Source of the DNA: JAGQZY01 sp964588335
GTDB taxonomy: Bacteria > Bdellovibrionota > Bdellovibrionia > Bdellovibrionales > JAGQZY01
Reading direction: 5' to 3'
Length of the DNA: 64,000 nt
Assembly (NCBI GenBank): GCA_964588335.1
Contig: CAZPOV010000018.1
Coordinates: 3,269-67,268 of the forward strand
Program-made: the position numbers and the translations under genes
The notes under the pieces: model-generated
Database searches by the model: none
What the model was told of the DNA's origin: nothing
What the model saw: the letters and a program-made list of their open reading frames with translations, nothing else
Shown: piece after piece, positions 52,980 to 61,440 of the stretch
Layout of the letters: the number at the start of each line of letters is the position of its first letter
Position numbering within the stretch: the stretch's first letter is position 1

Positions 52980-54023
52980 TTGACAGTTGTGCTGGAAAAA
53001 TTGAAGGATATGCGTCATAGTGGGGACAAAGTTGGGATCGTTATGAAAATGCTCTATGACAAAAGAAAACCTTTAAATCAATGGCCTCTGTACGCCGTGG
53101 AAGAACGACTCGCTCAGTACAAACAGACTTTGCAGCGCGAGTTGAAGTCCTATGGCATTGCTTTTGATTTTCACCTTTGGGTGTCTGACGAATGGTTTTG
53201 CCCCGATGGTGTTCCCGGGTTTGCTCTGCCCTTTTATTTGTTTAACCCCCAGTTGATGAAAATTCATAAGTACGAAACTGGAGCTGTTGAGGGGAGAACG
53301 GAATTTGAAATTCTAAAGCTGATGCGCCATGAGTTGGGTCATGCCATAGACAACGCCTATGGCTTGCGAAAAAGCAAAGAGCGCCAGCGTGTGTTCGGAT
53401 CACCGAATCGCGAGTACCCTGAGCATTACAATCCACAAATTTATTCGAGAAACTATGTGCACTATCTCGGGGAGGGCTATGCCCAAAGTCATCCGGACGA
53501 AGACTTCGCCGAGACTTTTGCCTTTTGGCTTGATCCCAATCGCAAGTGGCGGATGAAAAATTTTTCGAAAACACTGACTGAGAAAATCAACTGTGTGGAC
53601 CGTCTGATGCGATGGGTGCGTGCGCAAGAGCCGGTACTGAACAATCGATTTCGCATCGATCCGATCGGAAAGAACACGACGACCATCGGGGACTTTTACA
53701 AAGAGTATCACAAAGCGCGAAACACGGCGGCTTTGCGTCGCGTGGATCACGAGTTGCGCCAGGCCTTTCAATGGCCAGGCGAGAAGAAAATGTCCTTCTC
53801 CTTTTTCCTTCGTAAAGAGAAACACGACTTGAAAAAGCAATTGTCTGAACAAGAGGGTGTTTATCAGTACGAGGCAGAAAGAGCTTTGCGAAAAATCATT
53901 AAACGGGCTGAAAATTTAAATATCAAAGGCAACGTTTCTGAATTCCGTCGCAAAACCCCCGACCTGCTCAAGAAAAACTTTCGGGTTTTAAAAGAGCAGG
54001 AGCAATTGAGGGTTTATCTTTAA
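52980..54023 (+). CDS. Putative zinc metallopeptidase (Peptidase_Mx-like)
   Basis: A gluzincin-type site is visible: His117-Glu118-x2-His121 in RHELGHAI, and a third ligand Glu178 in EDFAETFAFWL. This HExxH-ExxAETxA arrangement is typical of PF15887-like putative zinc peptidases. No signal peptide is evident, so it may be cytoplasmic or exported by another route. The C-terminal half is basic and helical. The start is unsure: TTG at 52980 has no ribosome site, ATG at 53010 follows AAGGAT closely, and ATG at 53043 is possible. It converges with pckA. Confidence 0.75.
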   Translation: MTVVLEKLKDMRHSGDKVGIVMKMLYDKRKPLNQWPLYAVEERLAQYKQTLQRELKSYGIAFDFHLWVSDEWFCPDGVPGFALPFYLFNPQLMKIHKYETGAVEGRTEFEILKLMRHELGHAIDNAYGLRKSKERQRVFGSPNREYPEHYNPQIYSRNYVHYLGEGYAQSHPDEDFAETFAFWLDPNRKWRMKNFSKTLTEKINCVDRLMRWVRAQEPVLNNRFRIDPIGKNTTTIGDFYKEYHKARNTAALRRVDHELRQAFQWPGEKKMSFSFFLRKEKHDLKKQLSEQEGVYQYEAERALRKIIKRAENLNIKGNVSEFRRKTPDLLKKNFRVLKEQEQLRVYL

Positions 54024-54026
54024 GAA

Positions 54027-55559
54027 TTAAAGAGTCATTTCCGGTTGCGCCGAAGACTCCATATTAAGGACAGGGCCACCTTTAAGAAGGACTTCGGGGC
54101 TAACAACGCCAGCTCCAATCGCGTCCATATTATTAATGAACTTTTTAGCCAGTTCCATCACTTCTGGTCCCGTGGGGACTTTCAAATAAGTTTCGTCCAG
54201 ACCGGGGCAAGATGTGGGCACATTAAAGCCAAAGATAGGATGTTTCACCATTGGCTGCTGCTCTAACTTGCCGGTTTGAATGGCTCGAAGCAGTTCGCGA
54301 CTCACAGAAATAGGGAAACGAGGACCTTTGCCGTAACCTTTTGTCCAACCGGTATTTAATAACCAGACCGTGGTTTTGTTTTTCTCAATCTTCTCGGCTA
54401 AAAGTTTGGCGTACTCAGACGGGTGGCGAGGCATGAAGGGGGCACCAAAGCAGGCGCTGAAAGTCGCTTCGGGCTCGGTCACGCCCAGTTCTGTCCCAGC
54501 CACTTTGGCTGTGTATCCAGAAATAAAGTGATACTGCGCTTGAAAAGAGTCCAATTGCGCTACCGCAGGAAGAGCCCCAAACGCATCGGCTGTTAAAAAC
54601 ACAACGGTTTCGGGTTGTTGAGCTTCGGCATTTTGATTGAAACAGTTCTCAAGGGCTTTGATGTCATAAGAGCCGCGTGTGTTTTCTGTTTTAGAACTGT
54701 CAGTGAAGTCAATTTTGCGAGTTTCTTCGTCGGGGACCACGTTCTCAAGAATCGAACCGAATTTATTGGCGGCCCGGTAAATTTGCGGCTCGGCACGCTC
54801 GGAAAGATTGATCAATTTTGCGTAACAACCGCCCTCGAGATTAGAAAGGCCGGTGTCCGACCAAATGATTTCATCGTCACCAATCAGCATGCGCTCACTG
54901 GCCGCACTTAAAGTGGTTTTACCAGTTCCTGACAGTCCAAAAAGAACGGAGGACTGTTTTCCACCTTCGCGACAGTTGGCCGAGGCGTGCATAGGGAAGA
55001 TTCCCATCTCTGGGAAAATATAGTTGCAAAGACTAAATGCGGCTTTTTTGATTTCGCCCGCATAGGCCGTTCCACAGATGCAAACGGTGAGGTCCACAGG
55101 ATCAAGAATCACCATAGTGTCGGTGCCCACATCAAGGCCATGCTCAGAGGTGGTACCATAAGGGTCGTGATAAATTTTAATGGTGCCCCAGCTTTCACAT
55201 TTTTTTTGCAATTCATCGATCGCTTTATCGCGGAACATATTGTTGGCAAACAGGATGTGCCAGGGAGACGTTGAAGTGACCTCCACAGGAAAACCTCCGA
55301 CAAAGCCTTTGTAGGTATAAGTTTTATTTTCAGAGTGTTTCTTTTGAATGCCGGCCATGAGTTGGGCTTTGGTTTCCACTGCAATGGACTTGTTGCCCGC
55401 CCAATTAATTTTATTTTCTAATTGAGGATATTTCGTGATGTAGCGTTTATCCGCTGCGCGCCCGGTGAACTTTCCGGTTTCCACAATCAAGGCTCCGGCT
55501 TGACTGAGTTTGGCAACGCCGAGTTCGATGGCTTCTTCGATCAATGAAATCTTAGACAT
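54027..55559 (-). CDS. pckA: Phosphoenolpyruvate carboxykinase (ATP)
   Basis: PckA converts oxaloacetate and ATP to PEP, CO2 and ADP, the first committed step of gluconeogenesis. The 510-residue chain has the PEPCK Walker A GLSGTGKTTLS (about 229-239), IGDDEIIWSD (metal site) and FPMHASANCREG. The start is an ATG with AAAGGG upstream. Length is slightly below E. coli PckA but all key motifs are there. It pairs in pathway terms with ppdK in this window. Confidence 0.96.
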   Translation of the reverse strand: MSKISLIEEAIELGVAKLSQAGALIVETGKFTGRAADKRYITKYPQLENKINWAGNKSIAVETKAQLMAGIQKKHSENKTYTYKGFVGGFPVEVTSTSPWHILFANNMFRDKAIDELQKKCESWGTIKIYHDPYGTTSEHGLDVGTDTMVILDPVDLTVCICGTAYAGEIKKAAFSLCNYIFPEMGIFPMHASANCREGGKQSSVLFGLSGTGKTTLSAASERMLIGDDEIIWSDTGLSNLEGGCYAKLINLSERAEPQIYRAANKFGSILENVVPDEETRKIDFTDSSKTENTRGSYDIKALENCFNQNAEAQQPETVVFLTADAFGALPAVAQLDSFQAQYHFISGYTAKVAGTELGVTEPEATFSACFGAPFMPRHPSEYAKLLAEKIEKNKTTVWLLNTGWTKGYGKGPRFPISVSRELLRAIQTGKLEQQPMVKHPIFGFNVPTSCPGLDETYLKVPTGPEVMELAKKFINNMDAIGAGVVSPEVLLKGGPVLNMESSAQPEMTL

Positions 55560-55726
55560 ACTCTGACCCTTTCTTTACCCGTTTGAGGGGACCCTGATGG
55601 GATTGATTTATTTAAATTTGAGGGCCTCTTGTACTGATTTTCCGGCAGGAGTGCAATCAGCGATGTAATCAAAACAAACACATTCCATCTGAGATTATTA
55701 AGATACTGTAATTGTTCGATTTATGG

Positions 55727-56704
55727 TCAAAATGCCGAGATCGTAGGAGCGTTATCAATGGCCCCTGCAGCGGTTTGAATCTCCTGGTTACAATAATATT
55801 GAAGAAAGTGGAGGACGCCTTGGCGGTGCGAATGACCCATAACGATAGCTCCGTTGCCCGGAAACTCGAGCAAGCGACGGGCCACATTGCGGTCGCGAAT
55901 GACGTTGAGTTGTCCCTGTCGATACAGAAGTCGGATCCAGCGTCTCACAGGCTCTTGCAATTCTTCCGGAAAGCTGGCTTCAAAGTTTGAAATATCTCTG
56001 AGGGTCAAACGCGCACCATGATTTTCTACCACGTCTACGGCCCGCGCAATTTTTTCGAAGTTGTCGGGAGTTATCATTGGGTTTGTTGGGCTAAAATTAT
56101 ACTCCTCGGTTATGCGATTGCTTTCGGCCATGATTTGTTGCCACTCGGCCTTGGCAACATCGTTGTCGATCGCATAGCTTTGTAACCGCCGCGCCCAAGC
56201 TTCGCCTCTGGTTAGGTCATCAAAATAAGGCCCCCAGGAATAAGAAAGGAGGGACTGAATCTGGCTTTCTGGAACACCATATTGACCCATTTGGCTCATG
56301 ATTCTGCGATTGCTTAATATCCAGTTTTGCTCGGTTTGGGAGTTAAAATTTTCAGGAAGAGCCTCCCAGCCGACCCAATCAATTTCACCAGCTTCACTCA
56401 GTTGCTGCAAGCGAAGGCTTTGCCTTTCAATACTTTCAACGCTTTCTGAGCGTTCAGGGATCAAGGCATTGACATACTGCCGAAGGCTGTAAGGTGAGCT
56501 TGGTGAGTTCTGAATTCGCTGCTGAATATGCCCCAAGCCAATTTCACCGGGGACTTGGTGGGTATCAAAAAGAAGGTGAATTCTGGTTCCATCCTGTCGG
56601 ACAAAAGATTGGTTGTCGTCGGATAGAGAGCAGACATCGTCGGCCATAACGTGCGGGCCGAGGGTTAAAATTAGGATTGATAGAATAAAAGCGTGTTTCG
56701 CCAT
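55727..56704 (-). CDS. Secreted protein of TraB/ChaN-like character
   Basis: A 325-residue protein with a signal peptide (about 1-20, cleaved near VMA) and no confident family assignment. The pattern IHLLFDTHQVP at the start and IVMGHSHRQGVL near the end resembles the paired Gly/Asp-x-His segments of the TraB/PrgY/ChaN-type metal hydrolases, with WVGWEALPENFN between. Two cysteines lie at the ends. I prefer the ATG at 56704 because the signal peptide follows it, although no Shine-Dalgarno is clear; the longer frame from 56815 adds 37 arginine-rich residues. Confidence 0.5.
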   Translation of the reverse strand: MAKHAFILSILILTLGPHVMADDVCSLSDDNQSFVRQDGTRIHLLFDTHQVPGEIGLGHIQQRIQNSPSSPYSLRQYVNALIPERSESVESIERQSLRLQQLSEAGEIDWVGWEALPENFNSQTEQNWILSNRRIMSQMGQYGVPESQIQSLLSYSWGPYFDDLTRGEAWARRLQSYAIDNDVAKAEWQQIMAESNRITEEYNFSPTNPMITPDNFEKIARAVDVVENHGARLTLRDISNFEASFPEELQEPVRRWIRLLYRQGQLNVIRDRNVARRLLEFPGNGAIVMGHSHRQGVLHFLQYYCNQEIQTAAGAIDNAPTISAF

Positions 56705-56926
56705 AGTAAAAGAAAATGCAAGATCAAAGCCACCGAATGGCCTCTCCCTTTGTTTTGGAAGCCTTTGTGGGTTCCATTCGCCAAAAATTGACACTTCTGC
56801 ACGCTTTGAGCTCACCCTAACAGTCGTAACAATTGAAACTGGAAGCCGATCTCATGGGGCCCAAGGTCGAGGCGATTCAATCTAAAAATCGGAAAAGCCG
56901 ATAAGTCAGAGTTAGAGGTGTTTGCG

Positions 56927-57943
56927 ATGAGCGCATTGAAGGTTTTGGTTCTTGTCCACCATGATTGTGTTCCTCCCGAAGGAGCGACCATACAATCGGC
57001 TGACTGGGCCCATTGGAAAACCGAATTTTATGTGAAAAAAACCCTGAGCCGGTTGGGGCATAGGGTGCGTCTGTTCCCGGTCACAGACCAATTGGCGGAA
57101 CTGCAGTCAGTGATTCAGGAATTCAAACCTGATGTCGCCTTCAACCTATTGGAAGAGTTTAAAGGCGAAGCCCATTTCGAAAGTCATGTGGTGGCCTATT
57201 TGGAACTCTTAGGGGTCCCTTGCACGGGTTGCAATCCCTTGGGGTTGGCATTGGGGCGAGACAAAGCCACCAGTAAAAAAATTGTTCAGTATCATGGCAT
57301 TCCCACCCCCGGATTTTTTACGGTTCCTGTCGGTAAAAAGGTCAGAAAGCCTGAAGACGTCCACTATCCATTGATTGTGAAGTCGTTAACCGAAGAGGCC
57401 TCACTGGGAATCAGTCAACAGTCGGTGGTGATGAATTTTGAGGCCTTGCAAGATCGGGTGAGATTTATTCATAAAAACTTGCAGACCCCAGCCTTGGTGG
57501 AAGAGTACATCGAGGGGCGTGAAATCTATGTGGGTGTGATAGGCAACAAACAACTGAAGGTTTTGCATCCATGGGAGCTGAAGTTTGGCGAGCTACCGCA
57601 GAAGGGTTTTCCGATTGCGACCCGAAACGTCAAGTTCAGTAAGGTCTACACGGACCGCCATCAAATTGTGCGCGGACCGGCCGACAATTTAAGCCCTCAC
57701 ACCCTTAAAAAGATTGAAACCTTTAGTCGCGAAATCTTTCGCCACCTTAAGCTCAGTGGGTATGCTCGTCTGGATTTTCGAGTGACCGCGTCGGGTGAGG
57801 TCTGTTTTCTAGAGGCCAACCCCAATCCAGAGCTTGCCAAAACCGAATGTTTTGCCAATGGCGCCAGTGCCAGTGGCCTCAAGTACGATGAACTGCTGGA
57901 GAAAATCCTAAAGCTGTCTCGTTCCTTTCGTCCGGCAGCCTGA
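56927..57943 (+). CDS. ATP-grasp ligase related to D-alanine-D-alanine ligase
   Basis: A 338-residue ATP-grasp enzyme joining a carboxylate to an amine with ATP. GLALGRDKATSKKIVQYHGIPTPGF, VEEYIEGREIYVGV and ARLDFRV then CFLEANPNPEL are Ddl-type motifs. It lacks other features needed to name its substrate, and stands outside any mur cluster, so it may make a special dipeptide or act in peptidoglycan or natural-product metabolism. The ATG at 56927 follows GAGG; a GTG at 56918 adds three residues. Confidence 0.85.
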   Translation: MSALKVLVLVHHDCVPPEGATIQSADWAHWKTEFYVKKTLSRLGHRVRLFPVTDQLAELQSVIQEFKPDVAFNLLEEFKGEAHFESHVVAYLELLGVPCTGCNPLGLALGRDKATSKKIVQYHGIPTPGFFTVPVGKKVRKPEDVHYPLIVKSLTEEASLGISQQSVVMNFEALQDRVRFIHKNLQTPALVEEYIEGREIYVGVIGNKQLKVLHPWELKFGELPQKGFPIATRNVKFSKVYTDRHQIVRGPADNLSPHTLKKIETFSREIFRHLKLSGYARLDFRVTASGEVCFLEANPNPELAKTECFANGASASGLKYDELLEKILKLSRSFRPAA

Positions 57944-58099
57944 GTCGGGGTACTGACGGCCAAAGGGGCGCCGCGACAAAGGTTCAGGGGTCAAATCTCT
58001 GGTTTTGGTCCGATCCGCTCTCTTTTTGAGACCCTTTCTTGACCCGTTCATTTTTTGATATTACTAATAATTATAGGAACTTGTCGAAAAGAGGACCCC

Positions 58100-58378
58100 A
58101 TGCAACAAGATCTGAAAACCTTTGAAGTAGAAATTGCGGGTGTTCCTCTGCGCTTAAAATCAAGTCATGATCAAGAAACAGTCGATAAAATTTTGAAAAT
58201 GGTAGAAGAACAAATGGACCCTCAGCTTGCTAAAACCTCTTTGCGAAACTCGTCTTTATTGGCCTGTTTACGCTTGGCTGAGGAACTGTATCTTTTAAGA
58301 AGAAAAACCAAAGAAGAACTGGACAATCTTGAATCTCATACCCTTGAGCAAATTGCGCATATTCAACAAGCTCCTTGA
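58100..58378 (+). CDS. zapA: Cell division protein ZapA
   Basis: ZapA binds and bundles FtsZ at the division site. The 92-residue product begins FEVEIAGVPLRLKSSHDQETV, the ZapA N-terminal strand-helix region (quoted in parts), followed by a long coiled coil rich in Leu/Glu. AGAGGA sits before the ATG at 58100, which I prefer over the in-frame start at 58055. A TTGACC box lies about 60 bases upstream (58039-58044). The zapA-fau (ygfA) order is conserved in many proteobacteria, where 6S RNA lies between. Confidence 0.9.
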   Translation: MQQDLKTFEVEIAGVPLRLKSSHDQETVDKILKMVEEQMDPQLAKTSLRNSSLLACLRLAEELYLLRRKTKEELDNLESHTLEQIAHIQQAP

Positions 58379-58419
58379 AGACTTAGGAGTTTTGATTTTT
58401 TGAAATTGTGAACCTATCT

Positions 58420-58489
58420 ATTGGTAATGCAATCCCAAAAGCCATTCCATCTTAAGCCTTCATTTCCTTTGTTGCGACAGTTGTCCAAT
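58420..58489 (+). ncRNA. Candidate structured RNA between zapA and fau (6S RNA locus)
   Basis: In many proteobacteria the 6S RNA gene lies exactly between zapA and the 5-formyl-THF cyclo-ligase gene. Here the gap holds a long-range pairing ATTGG (58420-58424) with CCAAT (58485-58489), GCAA with TTGC inside it, and an intrinsic terminator just after. A TTGAAA-N17-GGTAAT pair lies just upstream. The fold does not obviously give the 6S central bubble and the RNA would be short, so the identity is inference from position. Confidence 0.3.
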
Positions 58490-58497
58490 AAAAGGAG

Positions 58498-58519
58498 TAA
58501 GGGAGAGTCCCTTATTTTT
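58498..58519 (+). terminator. Intrinsic terminator between zapA and fau
   Basis: TAAGGGA (58498-58504) pairs with TCCCTTA (58508-58514) around GAG, followed by five T. It ends the zapA transcript or a small RNA. Confidence 0.85.
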
Positions 58520-58565
58520 AACTAGTGTTTTGGTTGGGGCCGTCGTTAGGGGCCGAGGGAATATT

Positions 58566-59150
58566 GTGGTCATTGAAAAAGACAGCTTACGGGCTCGGTT
58601 CAAAAAAGAACTGATCAGTCTTTCGAAACAAGAAAAGCGCCAGCAGTCGGACAAGATGGTAAACAAACTGCGCGAATTTTTTGTCAACCAAGACGGGTGT
58701 TGGACCATCTTTTCACCATTAAATGACGAACCCAATCTTTTAAACCTGATCCAAGCGACTCCCCATATCACCTGGGTCTTTCCAAAAATTGAAAACAAAG
58801 AACACATTCAGTTCTACAAGGTCACAAGCACAGAAGAAATGCTGACCAATCTTTTTGGCTTGGATGAGCCCAAGGGAGATGAAAGTGACCGGGTGGAACG
58901 GGCGGATATCACGGGCTGCATGGTGCCTGGATTGGCCTTTGATCGTTTCGGCACACGCCTGGGGCGCGGTGGCGGTTATTACGATCGTTATTTAGAGAAT
59001 TTTAAAGGTCGCAAACTAGGGGTGACTTTTAATGAAGGATTATCAAGCGAGGCTTTACCTAGGAAGTCTCATGACCAGATAATGAATATAGTGATCAGTC
59101 CAGACGCCTGGATTGAAGTTGATACAAGTGAGGTTAACAATGGATTTTAG
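58566..59150 (+). CDS. fau: 5-formyltetrahydrofolate cyclo-ligase
   Basis: It converts 5-formyl-THF to 5,10-methenyl-THF using ATP, recycling folate. The 194-residue product has KKELISLSKQEK at the N-terminus and the C-terminal signature PGLAFDRFGTRLGRGGGYYDRYL (quoted in part as GRGGGYYDRYL). I chose the GTG at 58566 with GAGGGA upstream; the TTG at 58530 is less likely. It overlaps the start of rny by 11 bases. It sits in the classical zapA-ssrS-fau order. Confidence 0.92.
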   Translation: MVIEKDSLRARFKKELISLSKQEKRQQSDKMVNKLREFFVNQDGCWTIFSPLNDEPNLLNLIQATPHITWVFPKIENKEHIQFYKVTSTEEMLTNLFGLDEPKGDESDRVERADITGCMVPGLAFDRFGTRLGRGGGYYDRYLENFKGRKLGVTFNEGLSSEALPRKSHDQIMNIVISPDAWIEVDTSEVNNGF

Positions 59151-60708
59151 TATATTGAGTTTGGTGATTGGTATGGCCGTCGGAGCCGCCTTGTTTTTCG
59201 CCTACAAAAAAATGGTGGAGACGTCGCAAAAAAAGGCTGCCCATTCCGAAGCCGACAATATTATCAATCGCGCCAAAAGCGAATCCCAGAAAATTATGAA
59301 AGGGGCCGAGCGTAAAGGTAAAGACTTTGAAATTCGCGCTAAAAAGAATGCCGAAAAAGACATTCGTCGGCAAAAAGAAGAGCTAGCGAAGCAAGAAAGC
59401 AAAATGAAAGATCGGCAAAAGCAGCTTGAAAAAGAGTACAGAAAAAAAGAAGAGGGCTTGCTGACAGTTGAAAGCGAAATCAAAAAGCGTGAAGAGACGG
59501 TGAAGGCCCATGAAAGTCGAATGGAAGCTCTTGAACGTGAAGCCAAAGAGAAGATCAATCAATTGACTGAAAAATTGAAAACCTCGGCCAACATTAGCCC
59601 AGAAGAAGCCAAAGAAGAGCTCAAGCGTTCTTTAGAAGAAGATGCGAAGCGAGAAGTGGCGAAGAATGTGATTTTTATTGAAGAGGACGCCAAGCAGCGG
59701 GCTGAAGCCAAAGCCAAACGGATTGTTGGAATGGCGATCTCTCGATATGCCGGAGAGTTTACGGCCGAGAAAACTGTCTCTGTGATCCCGCTTCCTAACG
59801 AAGATCTAAAGGGAAAGATTATCGGAAAAGAGGGACGTAACATTCGTGCCATCGAATCTTTATGTGGTGTCGATTTAATTATTGATGAAACGCCCGAGGC
59901 CGTGGTGATCTCTGGGTTTGATCCGGTTCGCCGCGAAGTGGCTCGTCGAGCCTTAGAGACCTTAATGGAAGACGGCCGCATCCACCCGGGACGCATTGAA
60001 GAGGTGATCGACAAAACCAAAAAAGGCCTTTTTAAATATATCAAATCCGAAGGTGAAAAAGCCTGTTTGGAGTTGGGACTGCAAGGTGTGCATGGAGAGA
60101 TTCATAAAACCCTAGGTAGCTTGAAGTTCAGAACCTCTTACGCTCAGAACAACTACACTCACTCCATTGAGGTGGGAATGCTCTGCGGATTGATGGCTGC
60201 CGAGATGGGAGTGGATGTGAAAGCCGCTCGTCGTGCTGGATTGTTTCATGATCTGGGTAAAGCCTTAGATCACAGTATCGAAGGTTCACATGCGATTATC
60301 GGGGCCGACCTTTGTAAGCGTTATGGCGAGGCCGAAGCCGTTTGCCATGCCGTGCGGGCTCACCACGAAGACGAAAAGCCGCGAACCATACTGGCTCACC
60401 TTGTGACCGCTGCCGATGCGATCAGCAGTGCCCGACCAGGTGCTCGCAAATCGATTATGGAATCTTACATTCAGAGACTTGAAGACCTTGAGTCTGTGGC
60501 TAATAGCTTTGACGGTGTTGAAAGAACATTTGCTATTCAAGCCGGTCGTGAGATTCGAGTGATTGTCGACAGTTCGCGCGTGACCGACGAACAGTCTGTG
60601 ATGTTGAGTCGGGATATTGCGCGCAAAATAGAACGCGAGCTGAAGTTCCCTGGTCAAATTAAGATCTCGGTGGTTCGCGAAACTCGTGCTGTTGAACACG
60701 CCCGTTAA
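59140..60708 (+). CDS. rny: Ribonuclease Y
   Basis: RNase Y is a membrane-bound endoribonuclease that starts mRNA decay. The 522-residue chain has an N-terminal transmembrane helix (about 4-23), a long coiled coil (30-180), a KH RNA-binding domain with GKIIGKEGRNIRAIE (about 225-240) and an HD phosphohydrolase domain with FHDLGKALDHS. The ATG at 59140 has GTGAGG upstream; the longer frame from 59113 lacks this. It overlaps fau by 11 bases, so both are co-transcribed, and it is followed by the ferredoxin gene. Confidence 0.96.
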   Translation: MDFSILSLVIGMAVGAALFFAYKKMVETSQKKAAHSEADNIINRAKSESQKIMKGAERKGKDFEIRAKKNAEKDIRRQKEELAKQESKMKDRQKQLEKEYRKKEEGLLTVESEIKKREETVKAHESRMEALEREAKEKINQLTEKLKTSANISPEEAKEELKRSLEEDAKREVAKNVIFIEEDAKQRAEAKAKRIVGMAISRYAGEFTAEKTVSVIPLPNEDLKGKIIGKEGRNIRAIESLCGVDLIIDETPEAVVISGFDPVRREVARRALETLMEDGRIHPGRIEEVIDKTKKGLFKYIKSEGEKACLELGLQGVHGEIHKTLGSLKFRTSYAQNNYTHSIEVGMLCGLMAAEMGVDVKAARRAGLFHDLGKALDHSIEGSHAIIGADLCKRYGEAEAVCHAVRAHHEDEKPRTILAHLVTAADAISSARPGARKSIMESYIQRLEDLESVANSFDGVERTFAIQAGREIRVIVDSSRVTDEQSVMLSRDIARKIERELKFPGQIKISVVRETRAVEHAR

Positions 60709-60726
60709 TTTGCGACTGGAGCGAAC

Positions 60727-61440
60727 ATGAAAGTGAAATTCCTGCCTTCAGGCGAGGAACACGAAATTGAAGCTAACGAATCGATTTTGCATTTGGCGCA
60801 AAAAGTGGGATTGCACATCCAGTCGGTGTGCAAAGGAATCCCATCTTGTGCTGAATGCCGAGTGCAGATCAAAGAGGGAGAACACCATGTTCTTCCACCT
60901 AATAAAAAGGAAATTGATCTGATCGGAACGGCTCATTACGTGGACTTGTCACGACTGTCTTGTCAGCTAAGATGTTTTGGCGATGTGACGGTTGATTTGT
61001 CGGAACAAATAGCAAAACAAGAAAGAAATAAAGAAAAACCCAACGATCGGATGGCCCGAAAAGACGGACAAGAATCGCGTGCCGTTTTGGGGGGAATCCT
61101 GGATAACGTTGTGGCGGCCGATGTTGAGGTTCCAGAGGACTTTGATGAAGACGTCGAGCGCGTCGAAGTTGAGGCTGTAAAAGGCAAGCCAAGGCTCGAT
61201 AAGAAAGACTCTTTTTATGGCGAGTTTTACAGCGGTAAAAAGAAGAAAAAGAAAAAGCAAAATCGAAGGTCTGGTAAAAACCGCAATGGAGCCAAAGCCT
61301 CAGGGCGCAACAGAGACAACAATGGTGAGCAGAAAGCCGAAGGGGGCGGAGCCGCGAAAAATAAAAATCGCAAGCGCCGACGTCGGCGTAAACCCAGTGG
61401 GGGCGGTAGCAAACCGTCCGGATCAGGCGGGAATTCGTGA
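60727..61440 (+). CDS. [2Fe-2S] ferredoxin fused to a long basic disordered tail
   Basis: The first 90 residues are a plant/bacterial-type ferredoxin: ligands Cys35, Cys41, Cys44 (C-x5-C-x2-C) and Cys79, with an extra Cys83. After an acidic linker (about 115-155) the last 70 residues are a low-complexity tail made almost only of Lys, Arg, Gly, Asn and Ser, as in RNA-binding proteins. This fusion is unusual. It sits between RNase Y and a cysteine desulfurase, which overlaps its stop codon by one base. It may carry electrons in Fe-S assembly, or sense redox state while bound to RNA. Confidence 0.85.
   Translation: MKVKFLPSGEEHEIEANESILHLAQKVGLHIQSVCKGIPSCAECRVQIKEGEHHVLPPNKKEIDLIGTAHYVDLSRLSCQLRCFGDVTVDLSEQIAKQERNKEKPNDRMARKDGQESRAVLGGILDNVVAADVEVPEDFDEDVERVEVEAVKGKPRLDKKDSFYGEFYSGKKKKKKKQNRRSGKNRNGAKASGRNRDNNGEQKAEGGGAAKNKNRKRRRRRKPSGGGSKPSGSGGNS

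Noticed and set aside
58379..58565. Firm call of 6S RNA
   Set aside because: Position fits but the characteristic central bubble and closing stems were not found by eye.
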